This document shows, piece by piece, positions 1 to 8,278 of a stretch of DNA of 64,000 nt. Source of the DNA: Nitrospirillum amazonense (GTDB lineage Bacteria > Pseudomonadota > Alphaproteobacteria > Azospirillales > Azospirillaceae); NCBI RefSeq assembly GCF_007828035.1, contig NZ_VITV01000010.1, positions 124,001 to 188,000 on the forward strand, written 5' to 3'. Within the stretch, counting starts at the first letter, position 1. Each line of letters opens with the position of its first letter. The notes under the pieces were generated by a model, which was given only the letters and a program-made list of their open reading frames with translations, made no database searches and was not told the DNA's origin. The position numbers and the translations under genes are program-made.

Positions 1-50
1 TCCGCCGCTACGTCCAGGACCACATGGGGACGGTGGATCCTTATGTGTGA
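1..50 (+). CDS. C-terminal tail of an incoming gene (partial)
   Basis: Frame 3 is open from the window edge and ends in TGA at 48-50, giving a tail RRYVQDHMGTVDPYV. It would converge on the hydrolase gene whose stop codon begins 20 bp downstream. Only 15 codons are visible, so neither family nor reality can be proven; the spacing and charged, peptide-like tail make it a plausible gene end. Confidence 0.35.
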   Translation, partial: RRYVQDHMGTVDPYV

Positions 51-70
51 CGGCTTCGGCTCGCGCTGGT

Positions 71-1012
71 TCAGTTCCCCAACTTCTGCAGCCAGTTGAT
101 CACCGCCGCCTCCAGCGCGATACGGTGGTCGGACCAGCCATGGTCGGTGGCGGCGTGGGCGGTGCTGATCCGGGTGCCGCCGTGGGCGCGGATGCCGGCC
201 ACCAGGGCGTCGGTGTGGCTGGCCAGCCCGTCGTCGGATGTCAGGGCCAGCAGGGGCGTGTCCGTGAGGCGGGCGGTCAGCGGGGCGGTGGCGAAGGCGT
301 CGGCATGGCTCTCGATGTCCTTGGCCATGCTTTCCGGCGTGACACCGGCCAGCGACTCGCGATTGTCGGCGGCCAGCGCCACCAGCTTGTCATGGGGCAG
401 GTGGGCGATGACGCCAATGTCCCCCATGGAAATCAGGATCAGACCGGCCAGCTTGCCATCCTTGGCCGCGGCATGGGCGGCCGTCCAGGCGCCCATGCTG
501 TGTCCGGCGATGACCAGGCGCCCGATATCGACACCCAGTTCCTGCGCATGGGCCGGATCGCGCAGGTAGGCCAGGGCCGCCGCTGCGTCCTCCGGATTGT
601 TGGCGAAGCGGAAGCTGCCGGGGCTGCCCCAGGATCCGCGATAGTTCATGGTCACCACGTTCCAGCCGGCGCGGCGCACCGCCTGGGCCAGGTCCAGGTT
701 CTTCTCGTTGCCCGGCAGGCCGTGCAGCAACAGCAGGGTGGGGTGGGGTCCGGCACCCGCCGCCAGATAGGCGACGCCGTTGATCTCCACCGGATGGCCG
801 GTGCGGCCGCCGGTGGGGATGTGCAGCACCGCCATGCGGGCGGGGTGCTGGGAATCGGGGGCGGGATCGGTGCCGACGGCGGCCGGGATGGTCTGCGCCG
901 CCAGGTTGATGTCGCCGGCTGGCGCTGTGGCACCCGCGACGGTTCCGGTCGCGACGGACAGCGCGCAAAAGGCCACGGCCAGGGCGGCGGTGGCAAGCGG
1001 ATGCCTACGCAT
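71..1012 (-). CDS. Exported alpha/beta hydrolase
   Basis: The 313-residue product starts with a typical signal peptide (MRRHPLATAALAVAFCAL, then small residues), which is why I prefer this ATG over one 12 codons upstream. It carries an alpha/beta-hydrolase fold: oxyanion-loop motif LLLLHGLPGN near residue 94, nucleophile elbow GHSMG near residue 170, a likely acid in LTSDDG and a likely catalytic histidine in TDHGWSDHR near the end. It is probably a periplasmic serine esterase or peptidase of unknown substrate. It lies about 100 bp downstream of a strong terminator on the same strand, so it could be read from an attenuated long leader or from its own promoter. Confidence 0.85.
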   Translation of the reverse strand: MRRHPLATAALAVAFCALSVATGTVAGATAPAGDINLAAQTIPAAVGTDPAPDSQHPARMAVLHIPTGGRTGHPVEINGVAYLAAGAGPHPTLLLLHGLPGNEKNLDLAQAVRRAGWNVVTMNYRGSWGSPGSFRFANNPEDAAAALAYLRDPAHAQELGVDIGRLVIAGHSMGAWTAAHAAAKDGKLAGLILISMGDIGVIAHLPHDKLVALAADNRESLAGVTPESMAKDIESHADAFATAPLTARLTDTPLLALTSDDGLASHTDALVAGIRAHGGTRISTAHAATDHGWSDHRIALEAAVINWLQKLGN

Positions 1013-1106
1013 GATTGTCGAAGTCTCCCAGGTTTTCCCAGCCCGCATCCTGGCGCAGGAAAAGCGTCCAGGGAATCAGGAACTTCGCGCCGGTCCGGAT
1101 GGGGAT

Positions 1107-1139
1107 AAAAAAAGAAGCCGGGGCGACGCGCGCCCCGGC
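1107..1139 (-). terminator. Strong intrinsic terminator
   Basis: A perfect 9-bp GC stem (GCCGGGGCG at 1117-1125 against CGCCCCGGC at 1131-1139) with a 5-nt loop is followed, on the minus strand, by a run of seven T (1107-1113). Only the minus orientation has the T tract. No protein gene on the minus strand lies immediately upstream of it, which argues for a non-coding transcript. Confidence 0.85.
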
Positions 1140-1390
1140 TTGGGGAGATAAGACCCTGGGAACGGGAGGGTTCTCTCAGGGCCATCGGGTAACCCCTGCC
1201 GGACCATGAGCGGGCCTCTGCAGGACTTGCCAGATGCGATGTGCCGACAGGGCCGGCGAAACTCGGGCGATGGGAAAACGGGAAGTGGTGGCCGTCGGGC
1301 CAACCCGCCGCACGCCCAGTGGGCGATGCCGCGTCTTCGGGTGTTTCGTCCCCCATCTTGGTCGATCGATCTCATAGGACCGTTCGCTTG
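1107..1390 (-). ncRNA. Candidate small RNA or attenuated leader
   Basis: A consensus promoter (1397-1425) and an intrinsic terminator (1107-1139) on the same strand bound about 284 nt without a believable ORF. The predicted transcript folds locally: a CGCCCA/TGGGCG hairpin near 1320, and a 7-bp stem GGCCCTG/CAGGGTC near 1150-1185 whose loop displays CCCTCCCG, an anti-Shine-Dalgarno-like sequence common in trans-acting alphaproteobacterial sRNAs. I could not match it to 6S RNA, RNase P RNA, tmRNA, SRP RNA or a riboswitch I know. It may be a free sRNA or, with readthrough, a regulated leader of the hydrolase gene that starts at 1012. Confidence 0.55.
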
Positions 1391-1396
1391 GGATAA

Positions 1397-1425
1397 ATAA
1401 TATTTATATCCGGCTGTGTCGTCAA
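1397..1425 (-). promoter_or_regulatory. Sigma70-type promoter of the minus-strand RNA
   Basis: Reading the minus strand, -35 TTGACG (1420-1425) and -10 TATTAT (1397-1402) are separated by exactly 17 bp within an unusually AT-rich patch. This is one of the best promoter matches in the window. It points left, away from the aldehyde dehydrogenase gene. Confidence 0.7.
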
Positions 1426-1703
1426 GTGACTTTTGTTAGCGGTAACAAATTTTAATGGCGTTACATGATTGCCCCCTCGCCCCTACCCCGGTAGGTCCCC
1501 CGAGGGCCATGTGCCATTTTTCCCAGGACCGGGGCGTCGCGTTTGCGCATTCTTGCACAGCCGTTTCGCGTACTTGCTACCTATGTCGCCAAGCTCCCCG
1601 CCCGGATAATGGCGATCCGCGCAGGGCCATGCCATGTCTTCAGCGGCACGCGGGTCCTAGGTCCAGCCGGAACCGCACACAGAATAAACAGGAGTGAATC
1701 CCC
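1426..1703. other. Upstream region of the aldehyde dehydrogenase operon
   Basis: This non-coding stretch separates the leftward RNA promoter from the rightward operon. A short ORF here (1455-1697) has an arginine/proline/cysteine-rich, non-protein-like translation and is not called. An AGGAG-type ribosome site lies just before the ATG at 1704. I see no clear promoter, although it must hold the signals for the operon at 1704. Confidence 0.5.
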
Positions 1704-3209
1704 ATGAGCACCACCGCCGCCCCGCTGGCCCCGCAACTGGATTCCTATGCCCTGGCGGCCGAGCTGTCAGGAAAGCACCTGATCGGCGGGCGCCTGGTGC
1801 CCTCGGCCTCGGGCAAGACCTTCGACGTGGTCAACCCGGCCAAGGGTGAGGTCATGGGCCGCGCCGGCTATGGCGAGGCCGCCGACGTGGATGCCGCCGT
1901 GGCCGCTGCCGTCGAGGCGGGCGTACCGTGGAAGGCCCTGCCGGCGCGGGAGCGCGGCCGGCTGGTGGCGGAATGCGGCCGCCTGCTGACCGCCCACACC
2001 GAAGAACTGGCCCGTTTGGTGGCGCTGGAGACGGGCAAGGCTCTGCGCACGGAAAGCCGGGTCGAGGCCGGCGTGCTGGCCGACGCCTTCACCTTCTTCG
2101 GCGGTCTGGGCGGTGAGCTGAAGGGGGAGACCGTACCCTTCAATCCCAAGATGCTGACCTTGACGGTGCGTGAGCCCCTGGGCGTGGTGGGCGCCATCAT
2201 TCCCTGGAACGTGCCCATGATGCTGATGGCGCTGAAGATCGCGCCGGCGCTGGTGGCGGGCAACACCGTGGTGGTGAAGTCGGCGGAAGAGGCGCCGTTC
2301 GCCGTGCTGCGTGCCTGCCAAATTATGGCCCAGGTGCTGCCGGCCGGCGTGCTGAACATCCTGTCCGGTTTCGGCCCCGAGTGCGGTGCGCCCCTGGTGG
2401 CCCATCCCAAGGTGGCCAAGGTCACGTTCACCGGCTCGGTCGAAACCGGCCGCATCGTCAGCCGCACGGCGGCCGACAAGCTGATCCCGGTGACGCTGGA
2501 GTTGGGCGGCAAGAGCCCCATGATCGTCATGGGCGACGCCGACCTGAACCAGGCGGTGGCGGGCGCCATCACCGGCATGCGTTTCACCCGCCAGGGGCAG
2601 AGCTGCACCGCCGCCAGCCGCATCTTCGTGCACGACAGCCTGCACGACGCCTTCGTCACGGCGCTGAAGGCCAAGGTGGATGCCATGGTCATGGGCGACC
2701 CGCTGGATGAGAGGACGGACATCGGCACCATCGTCTCGCCGCAGCAGTTCGACCGCGTCCAGGGCTACATCGCCGAGGGCAAGCGCACCCCCGGCGCCAC
2801 CGCTCATGAATGCTCCGCCCTGCCCACGGATGCCGCCCTGGCCAAGGGCCTGTACGTCCGCCCCGTCATCTTCACCGGCATGACCAACGACAGCCGCCTT
2901 GCGCGGGAGGAGATCTTCGGGCCGGTCACCTGCGTCATCCGCTTCACGGACTATGAGGACGTGATCGCCCAGGCGAACGACAGCGAGTTCGGCCTGGCCG
3001 CCACCATCTGGACGCGCGACCTGAAGACGGCGCTGGACGCCACCCAGCGTCTGCAGGCCGGCCTGGTGCAGGTGAACCAGAACCTGGTGGTGCAGCCCAA
3101 CCTGTCCTACGGCGGCGTGAAGTCCTCCGGCCTTGGCAAGGAGGCGACGCTGGAGGCCATGCTGGAACACTTCACCCACAAGAAGACCATCATGCTGAAC
3201 ATGGCCTGA
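1704..3209 (+). CDS. NAD(P)-dependent aldehyde dehydrogenase
   Basis: The 501-residue protein has the full ALDH-superfamily signature: PWNVPM in the cofactor domain, FTGSVETGR, the general-base glutamate in LELGGKSP near residue 268, and the catalytic cysteine in [12 protein letters not shown] near residue 302. An AGGAG site precedes the ATG. It heads an operon with an acyl-CoA dehydrogenase and a 3-hydroxyisobutyrate dehydrogenase, which suggests a semialdehyde of branched-chain amino acid breakdown as substrate. The cysteine-loop sequence is of the general betaine/succinate-semialdehyde type, not the CoA-acylating MmsA type, so a true methylmalonate-semialdehyde role is uncertain. Confidence 0.9.
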   Translation: MSTTAAPLAPQLDSYALAAELSGKHLIGGRLVPSASGKTFDVVNPAKGEVMGRAGYGEAADVDAAVAAAVEAGVPWKALPARERGRLVAECGRLLTAHTEELARLVALETGKALRTESRVEAGVLADAFTFFGGLGGELKGETVPFNPKMLTLTVREPLGVVGAIIPWNVPMMLMALKIAPALVAGNTVVVKSAEEAPFAVLRACQIMAQVLPAGVLNILSGFGPECGAPLVAHPKVAKVTFTGSVETGRIVSRTAADKLIPVTLELGGKSPMIVMGDADLNQAVAGAITGMRFTRQGQSCTAASRIFVHDSLHDAFVTALKAKVDAMVMGDPLDERTDIGTIVSPQQFDRVQGYIAEGKRTPGATAHECSALPTDAALAKGLYVRPVIFTGMTNDSRLAREEIFGPVTCVIRFTDYEDVIAQANDSEFGLAATIWTRDLKTALDATQRLQAGLVQVNQNLVVQPNLSYGGVKSSGLGKEATLEAMLEHFTHKKTIMLNMA

Positions 3210-3250
3210 GGCCGGGCCGCGTAAAACCAAGAACAGGGAGGATAGGGCCC

Positions 3251-4393
3251 ATGGACTTCAACCTGACCGAGGAGCAGGCGGCGTTCCGTGACATGGCGCG
3301 GGACTTCGCCGCCGAGCATCTGGCGCCGCACGCCGCCGAGTGGGATGAAAAGGAGATCTTCCCCCTCGACGCGCTGCGCGCCGCGGCAGCCCTGGGCATG
3401 GGTGGGCTCTATTGCGGGGAGGAACATGGCGGCTCCGGCCTCACCCGCCTGGACGCGGCCCTGTTGTTCGAGGAGCTGTCGGCCGGCTGCGTCGCCACCT
3501 CGGCCTTCCTGTCCATCCACAACATGGCGGCGTGGATGATCGATCGTTTCGGAAACGATACAATTAGGGCGAAGTACCTGCCGGGCCTGATGACCATGGA
3601 CCGGGTGGCCAGCTACTGCCTGACCGAACCTGGCTCCGGCTCCGATGCCGCCGCTTTGCGGACCAAGGCGGTGCGCGACGGTGACCACTACGTGCTGAAC
3701 GGATCCAAGGCATTCATCTCCGGCGCTGGCGTTTCGGACCTGTACGTCGTCATGGTGCGCACCGGTGGGCCTGGTCCCAAGGGCATCTCAGCCTTGGTGG
3801 TGGAGAAGGGCACGCCCGGCCTCAGCTTCGGCAAGAAAGAGAAGAAGATGGGCTGGAACTGCCAGCCCACCGCCCAGGTGATTTTCGAGGAGTGCCGGGT
3901 GCCGGTGGAGAACCGGCTGGGGGAGGAGGGTGCGGGCTTCGGCATCGCCATGAAGGGCCTGGACGGCGGCCGCATCAACATCGCCTCCTGCTCCCTGGGT
4001 GGGGCGCGGGCCTGCCTGGACCTCGCCACCCGCTACATGGGCGAGCGCGAGGCCTTCGGCCGCAAGCTGGCGGATTTCCAGGCCCTGCAGTTCCGGCTGG
4101 CCGACATGGCGACAGAGCTGGAGGCCGCGCGCCTGATGGTGCACCGCGCGGCGGCAGCCCTGGACGCCGGCGACCCGGAGGCCACCACCTGGTGCGCCAT
4201 GGCCAAACGCTTCGCGACCGACGTGGGATTCCAAGTTTGCAACGAGGCGCTGCAACTGCACGGTGGCTACGGCTACATCCGCGAATACCCGCTGGAACGC
4301 TACGTCCGCGACGTTCGGGTGCACCAGATTCTGGAGGGCACCAACGAGATCATGCGCCTGATCATCGCCCGCCGCCTGTTGGCGAAGGGCTAA
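3251..4393 (+). CDS. Acyl-CoA dehydrogenase (isobutyryl-CoA dehydrogenase-like)
   Basis: This 380-residue flavoprotein has the complete ACAD architecture: N-terminal helical domain, the flavin-binding [11 protein letters not shown] motif near residue 120, the middle beta domain, and a C-terminal domain with [24 protein letters not shown] and LEGTNEIMR. The overall pattern resembles isobutyryl-CoA dehydrogenase (ACAD8), which oxidises isobutyryl-CoA to methacrylyl-CoA in valine catabolism. It follows the aldehyde dehydrogenase after 41 bp with a GGGAGG site and precedes the hydroxyisobutyrate dehydrogenase, which supports that assignment. Exact chain specificity cannot be read from sequence alone. 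Confidence 0.9.
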   Translation: MDFNLTEEQAAFRDMARDFAAEHLAPHAAEWDEKEIFPLDALRAAAALGMGGLYCGEEHGGSGLTRLDAALLFEELSAGCVATSAFLSIHNMAAWMIDRFGNDTIRAKYLPGLMTMDRVASYCLTEPGSGSDAAALRTKAVRDGDHYVLNGSKAFISGAGVSDLYVVMVRTGGPGPKGISALVVEKGTPGLSFGKKEKKMGWNCQPTAQVIFEECRVPVENRLGEEGAGFGIAMKGLDGGRINIASCSLGGARACLDLATRYMGEREAFGRKLADFQALQFRLADMATELEAARLMVHRAAAALDAGDPEATTWCAMAKRFATDVGFQVCNEALQLHGGYGYIREYPLERYVRDVRVHQILEGTNEIMRLIIARRLLAKG

Positions 4394-4422
4394 AAACTAA
4401 TCATTACGGGAGAGAAACGATT

Positions 4423-5304
4423 ATGAGCCGCATCGCGTTCATCGGCCTGGGCAACATGGGCCTGCCCATGGCCCGCAACCTGCTGAAGGCCGGTCACACC
4501 GTCGTTGGCTTCGACCTGGCGCCTCAGTCGTTGGCGGCCCTGGCCGAGGCAGGCGGCGTCATCGCCGGGTCCGTCGGCGATGCCGCCTCGGGTGCCGAGG
4601 TGGTGGTGACCATGCTGCCCGCCGGCCGCCATGTGTGCGGTGTCTATGAGGACGCCGGTAACGTGTTCGACACCGCGGCCCCGGGCGCCCTGCTGATCGA
4701 CAGCTCCACCATTGACGTCGACAGCGCCCGCGCCGTGGCCGCCGCCGCCGCCGCCCGCGGCTTCGCCATGGTGGATGCTCCCGTCTCCGGCGGCACCGGC
4801 GGGGCCGCGGCTGGCACCTTGACCTTCATGGTGGGCGGCAGTGACGAGGCAGTGGAGCGGGCGCGGCCTTATCTGGCACAGATGGGCAAGACCGTGGTGC
4901 ATACCGGCGGGCCCGGCACCGGCCAGGCGGCCAAGATCTGTAACAACATGATCCTGGGTATATCCATGATCGCCGTGTCCGAGGCCTTCGCCCTGGCCGA
5001 CAAGCTGGGCCTGGACCGGCAGAAGCTGTTCGACGTCAGTTCCACCTCCTCTGGCCAGTGCTGGGCGCTGACGAGCTACTGCCCCGTGCCCGGCCCGGTG
5101 CCGACCTCCCCCGCCAACCGCGACTACACCCCCGGCTTCGCCGTCGATATGATGCTGAAGGACCTGAAGCTGGCCCAGGCCGCCGCCGCCTCCAGCGGTG
5201 CGGCCACGCCCTTGGGGGCCAACGCGGCGGCGCTATACGCCTTATTTTCCGCCGCAGGGAACGGGCATTTGGACTTCTCGGCCATCGTGAAGATGCTGCA
5301 GTAG
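4423..5304 (+). CDS. mmsB: 3-hydroxyisobutyrate dehydrogenase
   Basis: The 293-residue product belongs to the beta-hydroxyacid dehydrogenase family: Rossmann motif GLGNMGLPMARNL at residues 8-20, substrate motif DAPVSGGTGGA near residue 117, and the catalytic-lysine helix GTGQAAKICNNM near residue 165. The start at 4423 has a GGGAGAG ribosome site; the open frame extends upstream only as a shadow inside the preceding gene. Oxidation of 3-hydroxyisobutyrate to methylmalonate semialdehyde fits the two upstream genes. Genes for enoyl-CoA hydratase and HIBYL-CoA hydrolase are not in this window. Confidence 0.9.
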   Translation: MSRIAFIGLGNMGLPMARNLLKAGHTVVGFDLAPQSLAALAEAGGVIAGSVGDAASGAEVVVTMLPAGRHVCGVYEDAGNVFDTAAPGALLIDSSTIDVDSARAVAAAAAARGFAMVDAPVSGGTGGAAAGTLTFMVGGSDEAVERARPYLAQMGKTVVHTGGPGTGQAAKICNNMILGISMIAVSEAFALADKLGLDRQKLFDVSSTSSGQCWALTSYCPVPGPVPTSPANRDYTPGFAVDMMLKDLKLAQAAAASSGAATPLGANAAALYALFSAAGNGHLDFSAIVKMLQ

Positions 5305-5334
5305 TCGAGTAAATAGTCGGCGGTGAATAAGGGC

Positions 5335-5361
5335 CCAATCGGCTCAATTGGAGCTGATTGG
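5335..5361. terminator. Hairpin between convergent genes
   Basis: CCAATC-G-GCTC (5335-5345) pairs with GAGC-T-GATTGG (5351-5361) around a 5-nt loop, an 11-bp stem with one G-T pair. It lies between the converging mmsB and epimerase genes and overlaps the last codons of the epimerase. There is no T run, so termination may be weak or factor-assisted. Confidence 0.4.
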
Positions 5362-6516
5362 CGCAGCGGCGGCTTCCGTCGCCGCCAAGAAAAGATGGTA
5401 GGGCGTGCTGCCCGGCAAATCCCGCATAGTGGGCACGCCCGTTTCATCCTGTGTTTCGATCCAGCGGCCGTCGGCCGGGTCAAGGAAGGCTGCCCGCAGA
5501 TGGTCCATAAGCCTCTGAGCCAGCGCCCTTGCGGCATCGCCGGCGCTGGTCCCGTGGTGCCGGCGGGCCTGCGACAAGGCTGCCTTGATGGCTTCAGCCA
5601 CCGGCCAGATGCGGCGGGTACGCAGGATGGGCGCGCCTTGGGGATCCATCTGGTCCATGATGCCCCCGTCGGGCAGGAAGCCATGCGCCACCGCCTTGTC
5701 GAACAGGGCGTCGGCCAGGGGAAGTACGGACGTGTCGCCGCCCTGGTTGGCGTAACGGTCCAGCAGCCAGGCCCACTCGAAATGGTGGCCGGGCTCGACG
5801 ATATGCCCGGTGACGGGATCGGGACGCCAATCCTGGGTGAAGAATTCTCCCAGGGTATTCGTCGCGCCGTCAAAAAAGCGGGCCTGGAACAGGCGGATGA
5901 CGGCGGTCGCCTCCGATAGCCACGCGCCGTCACCAGTAAACTCATGCAAGGCCAACAGGGCTTCCAGCAGGTGCATGTGCGGGTTCTGGCGGCGCATCGC
6001 GCCGTTGGGGACCCAGTCGGCACTTGCCCCTTCCGCCAGGCCGCCCCAGCCGCCGTCCGCCAGCGCCGGCATGGCCAGGCGGTCGCGCATCAGCACCCAG
6101 GTTTCCTGCGCCAGCGTCAGGGCGCGGGGGGCGGCGAAAGCGGCATGGGCGTAGGCCAGGCCAAACAAGACGAAGGCGTGACCGTAAAAGTCCTTGGAGC
6201 TGTCCAATGGTTGACCGTCGGGCAGCACCTTGAAGAACCAGCCGCCGTTACGGTCATCCCAAAAATTGCGGACCAGGAAGTCGTAGCCCTGTTCCGCGGC
6301 GTCTTGGCCGCTGCGATCTCCCGACAACGCGCCATGAGCCAGCACGTACAGCTGCCGGGCCTGCACCATGGACCGCTTGTAGCCCAGGGGCAGGGGCTGT
6401 TCCGCCGGATCCAGTCGTTCATGGAAGCCGCCATGGATCGTGTCAGCGAACCGGTCGCGGCACAATGGCAGCAAGTGATCAAAGGCATAGCGGACGAAGG
6501 CGGCGGAAGATGACAT
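5344..6516 (-). CDS. AGE-family sugar epimerase/isomerase
   Basis: The 390-residue protein matches the N-acylglucosamine 2-epimerase family, an (alpha/alpha)6-barrel that includes mannose isomerases, cellobiose epimerases and renin-binding protein. Characteristic segments are GGFHERLD near residue 29, HMHLLEALLAL near residue 176, GHHFEWAWLLDRY near residue 244 and RRIWPVAEAIKAAL near residue 311, with the expected histidines. Which sugar it converts cannot be told. It is the last gene of a leftward operon with an ABC polysaccharide exporter and a MotA/MotB-like pair, so it may supply or trim the exported sugar. No signal peptide is seen, so it is cytoplasmic. Confidence 0.85.
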   Translation of the reverse strand: MSSSAAFVRYAFDHLLPLCRDRFADTIHGGFHERLDPAEQPLPLGYKRSMVQARQLYVLAHGALSGDRSGQDAAEQGYDFLVRNFWDDRNGGWFFKVLPDGQPLDSSKDFYGHAFVLFGLAYAHAAFAAPRALTLAQETWVLMRDRLAMPALADGGWGGLAEGASADWVPNGAMRRQNPHMHLLEALLALHEFTGDGAWLSEATAVIRLFQARFFDGATNTLGEFFTQDWRPDPVTGHIVEPGHHFEWAWLLDRYANQGGDTSVLPLADALFDKAVAHGFLPDGGIMDQMDPQGAPILRTRRIWPVAEAIKAALSQARRHHGTSAGDAARALAQRLMDHLRAAFLDPADGRWIETQDETGVPTMRDLPGSTPYHLFLAATEAAAAPISSN

Positions 6517-6543
6517 GAGGCCCTCGGGCTGGAGCGGCCTCCC

Positions 6544-7302
6544 TTACCGGCGGGGAGGGAGCGCCATGGTGAAGGTAAGGGTCATCTGATCGACCGCGCT
6601 GGGCGCCGTCGCTGGGGGCGGATGATGTCCGTGTCCGCCCGCTGGCGCGGATGGCGCCGGTGGCACTTGCGCCACGCCGCGCACCGTCAGCACCGGCCGT
6701 CCCGCGCGGCCCAGCAATTCATACAACAGCGGTTGGGTGGAGGTCAGCGCGGCGCTGGTTTCCAGCGCCTGGATGCGGGCGACCGTTTCCGGCGCCGGGG
6801 CTCCCGAGACGGTGGCGGCCGACGCAACCTTGGTAATCGCGGCATCCACATGCTCCACCGGGGCGGTGGTGGGGCAGGCACCCGCCGCCATACCCGGCGT
6901 ATTGCCGTCGCAGGTGAGATAGCGGGCCAGCAAGGTGGCCGCTTCGGCCATTTTTTCACGGCCCTCGGGCTTCAGCGCGGCTGCACCGGGCGCGAAGAAC
7001 TGCGCGGAAGGCAACGTCAGGATGCCTTTGGCGGCGTCGGCCTCTACCGCGATGTGCCGGGCTTCCAAATCCCGGCGCAGCGCCTCCACCATGCGGGCAC
7101 GCTCCGCCATGATCTTGGCGATGGTTTCCTGGTAGTCTTGCTCCGACTGCTGATCCTGCTGCTTGGGGGTCTCGTCGATGTTGTACATCGACAGGGCCAT
7201 AAGCATGATCAGGAAGATGAAGACGATGCCGGCCATCAGGTCCGACATGGAAGCGAAGTAGCTTTCCTGGTCGTCCCCGTGTGCCCTGGTTCCCCGTCGC
7301 AT
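6544..7302 (-). CDS. MotB/OmpA-like ion-channel partner with a degenerate OmpA domain
   Basis: The 252-residue product has a single N-terminal transmembrane helix (about 20-40) opening with SDLMAGIVFIF, placing an aspartate (residue 21) like the proton-binding Asp of MotB/TolR/ZorB. A charged coiled-coil-prone stretch (45-83) follows, then the beginning of an OmpA-like fold (ILTLPSAQFFAPGAAALKPEG, 94-114). The usual peptidoglycan-binding GHTD and NxxLSxxRA motifs are absent; instead there is a two-cysteine region (residues 131 and 143) and a proline/histidine-rich tail. It follows its MotA-like partner by 15 bp. It is probably the stator or plug half of a proton-driven inner-membrane motor of unknown output. 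Confidence 0.7.
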   Translation of the reverse strand: MRRGTRAHGDDQESYFASMSDLMAGIVFIFLIMLMALSMYNIDETPKQQDQQSEQDYQETIAKIMAERARMVEALRRDLEARHIAVEADAAKGILTLPSAQFFAPGAAALKPEGREKMAEAATLLARYLTCDGNTPGMAAGACPTTAPVEHVDAAITKVASAATVSGAPAPETVARIQALETSAALTSTQPLLYELLGRAGRPVLTVRGVAQVPPAPSAPAGGHGHHPPPATAPSAVDQMTLTFTMALPPRR

Positions 7303-7317
7303 GACAGCCTTCCCGTC

Positions 7318-8211
7318 TTACGGCGCCTGGCCGGCGATATCCGGCTGGGGTGCGGGGGAGAGCGGGGGGCGCGGCGCCGATACCGCGGCGGCCGCCCCGT
7401 CCTGTGTCCAGTCACCCATCAGGCGATGGGCAGAGATCAGGGGGAAGCAGAGTTCGATGGCGCGGCACAGGTCATCCAGCGCCGCCTGAACCTTGCGTTG
7501 CCAATGGCGGACCACCATCGACGTCACCAGTGACGCGCCGATGCCGACGACGGAACTGACGAACTTCATGGTAGATGCGGCCAGCAACTGGCCCAGCGCC
7601 TGCCGGGCCTGCGCCAGATCACCCATCTGCAGACCCTTGCTGGCGAAATACAAGCCGGCCACCAGGCCAAGGAAGGTGAACATCAGGCCCACGCCCACGA
7701 AGTAGTTGGGCAAGGCGACGTAAAAGCGGAAATCCAGGCCGCGGCTTTCCATGGCCTCCATGGAAAAATATTCCTGAGGACGAATGGTAGAGTAGGCGCG
7801 CCGCTGGGCACCCTGGCCGGCGTCCAACAATGTGGATTCGAACATCCGCCATTCGTCAATCAGCAGCGGACTGGATTCCATCAGGCGCTTCATCGATCCG
7901 ACCCGGCGGTCGTTCGGTTCCCCCATGATCAGCATGGCGGAGCCCGTGATGGTCTTCAGTGTGTCCAGCGTGCGACGGACCTGGCCCGCCCAGAAGCCGC
8001 CCAGCAGGGCGACACAGGCCAGCATCATGCCGGCGGCCAGTACCAGGGCGAATTCCGGCTGACCGAACAAGGCCAGGTAAACCGTGGCCAGTGGCTTGGC
8101 CAATTCCCGGATGGTCAGGAAAAAGGACGCGGAATCCCCACCCTGGCTAAGCCTGAACACGAGGACGGCAAGCACGACGGAGATGCCTGCCCAGACGTAT
8201 TTTCTGACCAT
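7318..8211 (-). CDS. MotA/TolQ/ExbB-like proton channel protein
   Basis: The 297-residue protein has likely membrane helices at about 6-21, 52-76, 168-190 and 212-235. The last pair (FVGVGLMFTFLGLVAGLYF; ASTMKFVSSVVGIGASLVTS) has the small-residue-rich pattern of the MotA/TolQ/ExbB proton-channel domain. A cytoplasmic region of about 90 residues separates helices two and three. It sits between an ABC exporter ATPase and a MotB-like gene on one strand. Family membership is well supported; flagellar, Tol and Exb roles are not, because none of those neighbours is present. Confidence 0.75.
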   Translation of the reverse strand: MVRKYVWAGISVVLAVLVFRLSQGGDSASFFLTIRELAKPLATVYLALFGQPEFALVLAAGMMLACVALLGGFWAGQVRRTLDTLKTITGSAMLIMGEPNDRRVGSMKRLMESSPLLIDEWRMFESTLLDAGQGAQRRAYSTIRPQEYFSMEAMESRGLDFRFYVALPNYFVGVGLMFTFLGLVAGLYFASKGLQMGDLAQARQALGQLLAASTMKFVSSVVGIGASLVTSMVVRHWQRKVQAALDDLCRAIELCFPLISAHRLMGDWTQDGAAAAVSAPRPPLSPAPQPDIAGQAP

Positions 8212-8278
8212 GATCGACGGCGGGTTCCGGAGTGTCCCTGGGCATGCCCTGGGGATTGGGATGGGGCAAGCGGCGGGC

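Noticed and set aside
1140-1200. TPP riboswitch, because of a CTGAGA motif on the minus strand
   Set aside because: The downstream GAACCTGATC part and the rest of the thi-box are missing, and no thiamine gene follows.
1455-1697. Short ORF of 80 codons
   Set aside because: Its translation is rich in Cys, Arg and Pro with no hydrophobic core and no ribosome site; it lies in the upstream region of the aldehyde dehydrogenase.
6544-8211. Zorya-type anti-phage system (ZorA/ZorB-like pair)
   Set aside because: The MotA-like protein is only 297 residues, the OmpA domain is degenerate, and no helicase, nuclease or ZorC/D/E gene adjoins. The neighbours are an ABC exporter and a sugar epimerase.
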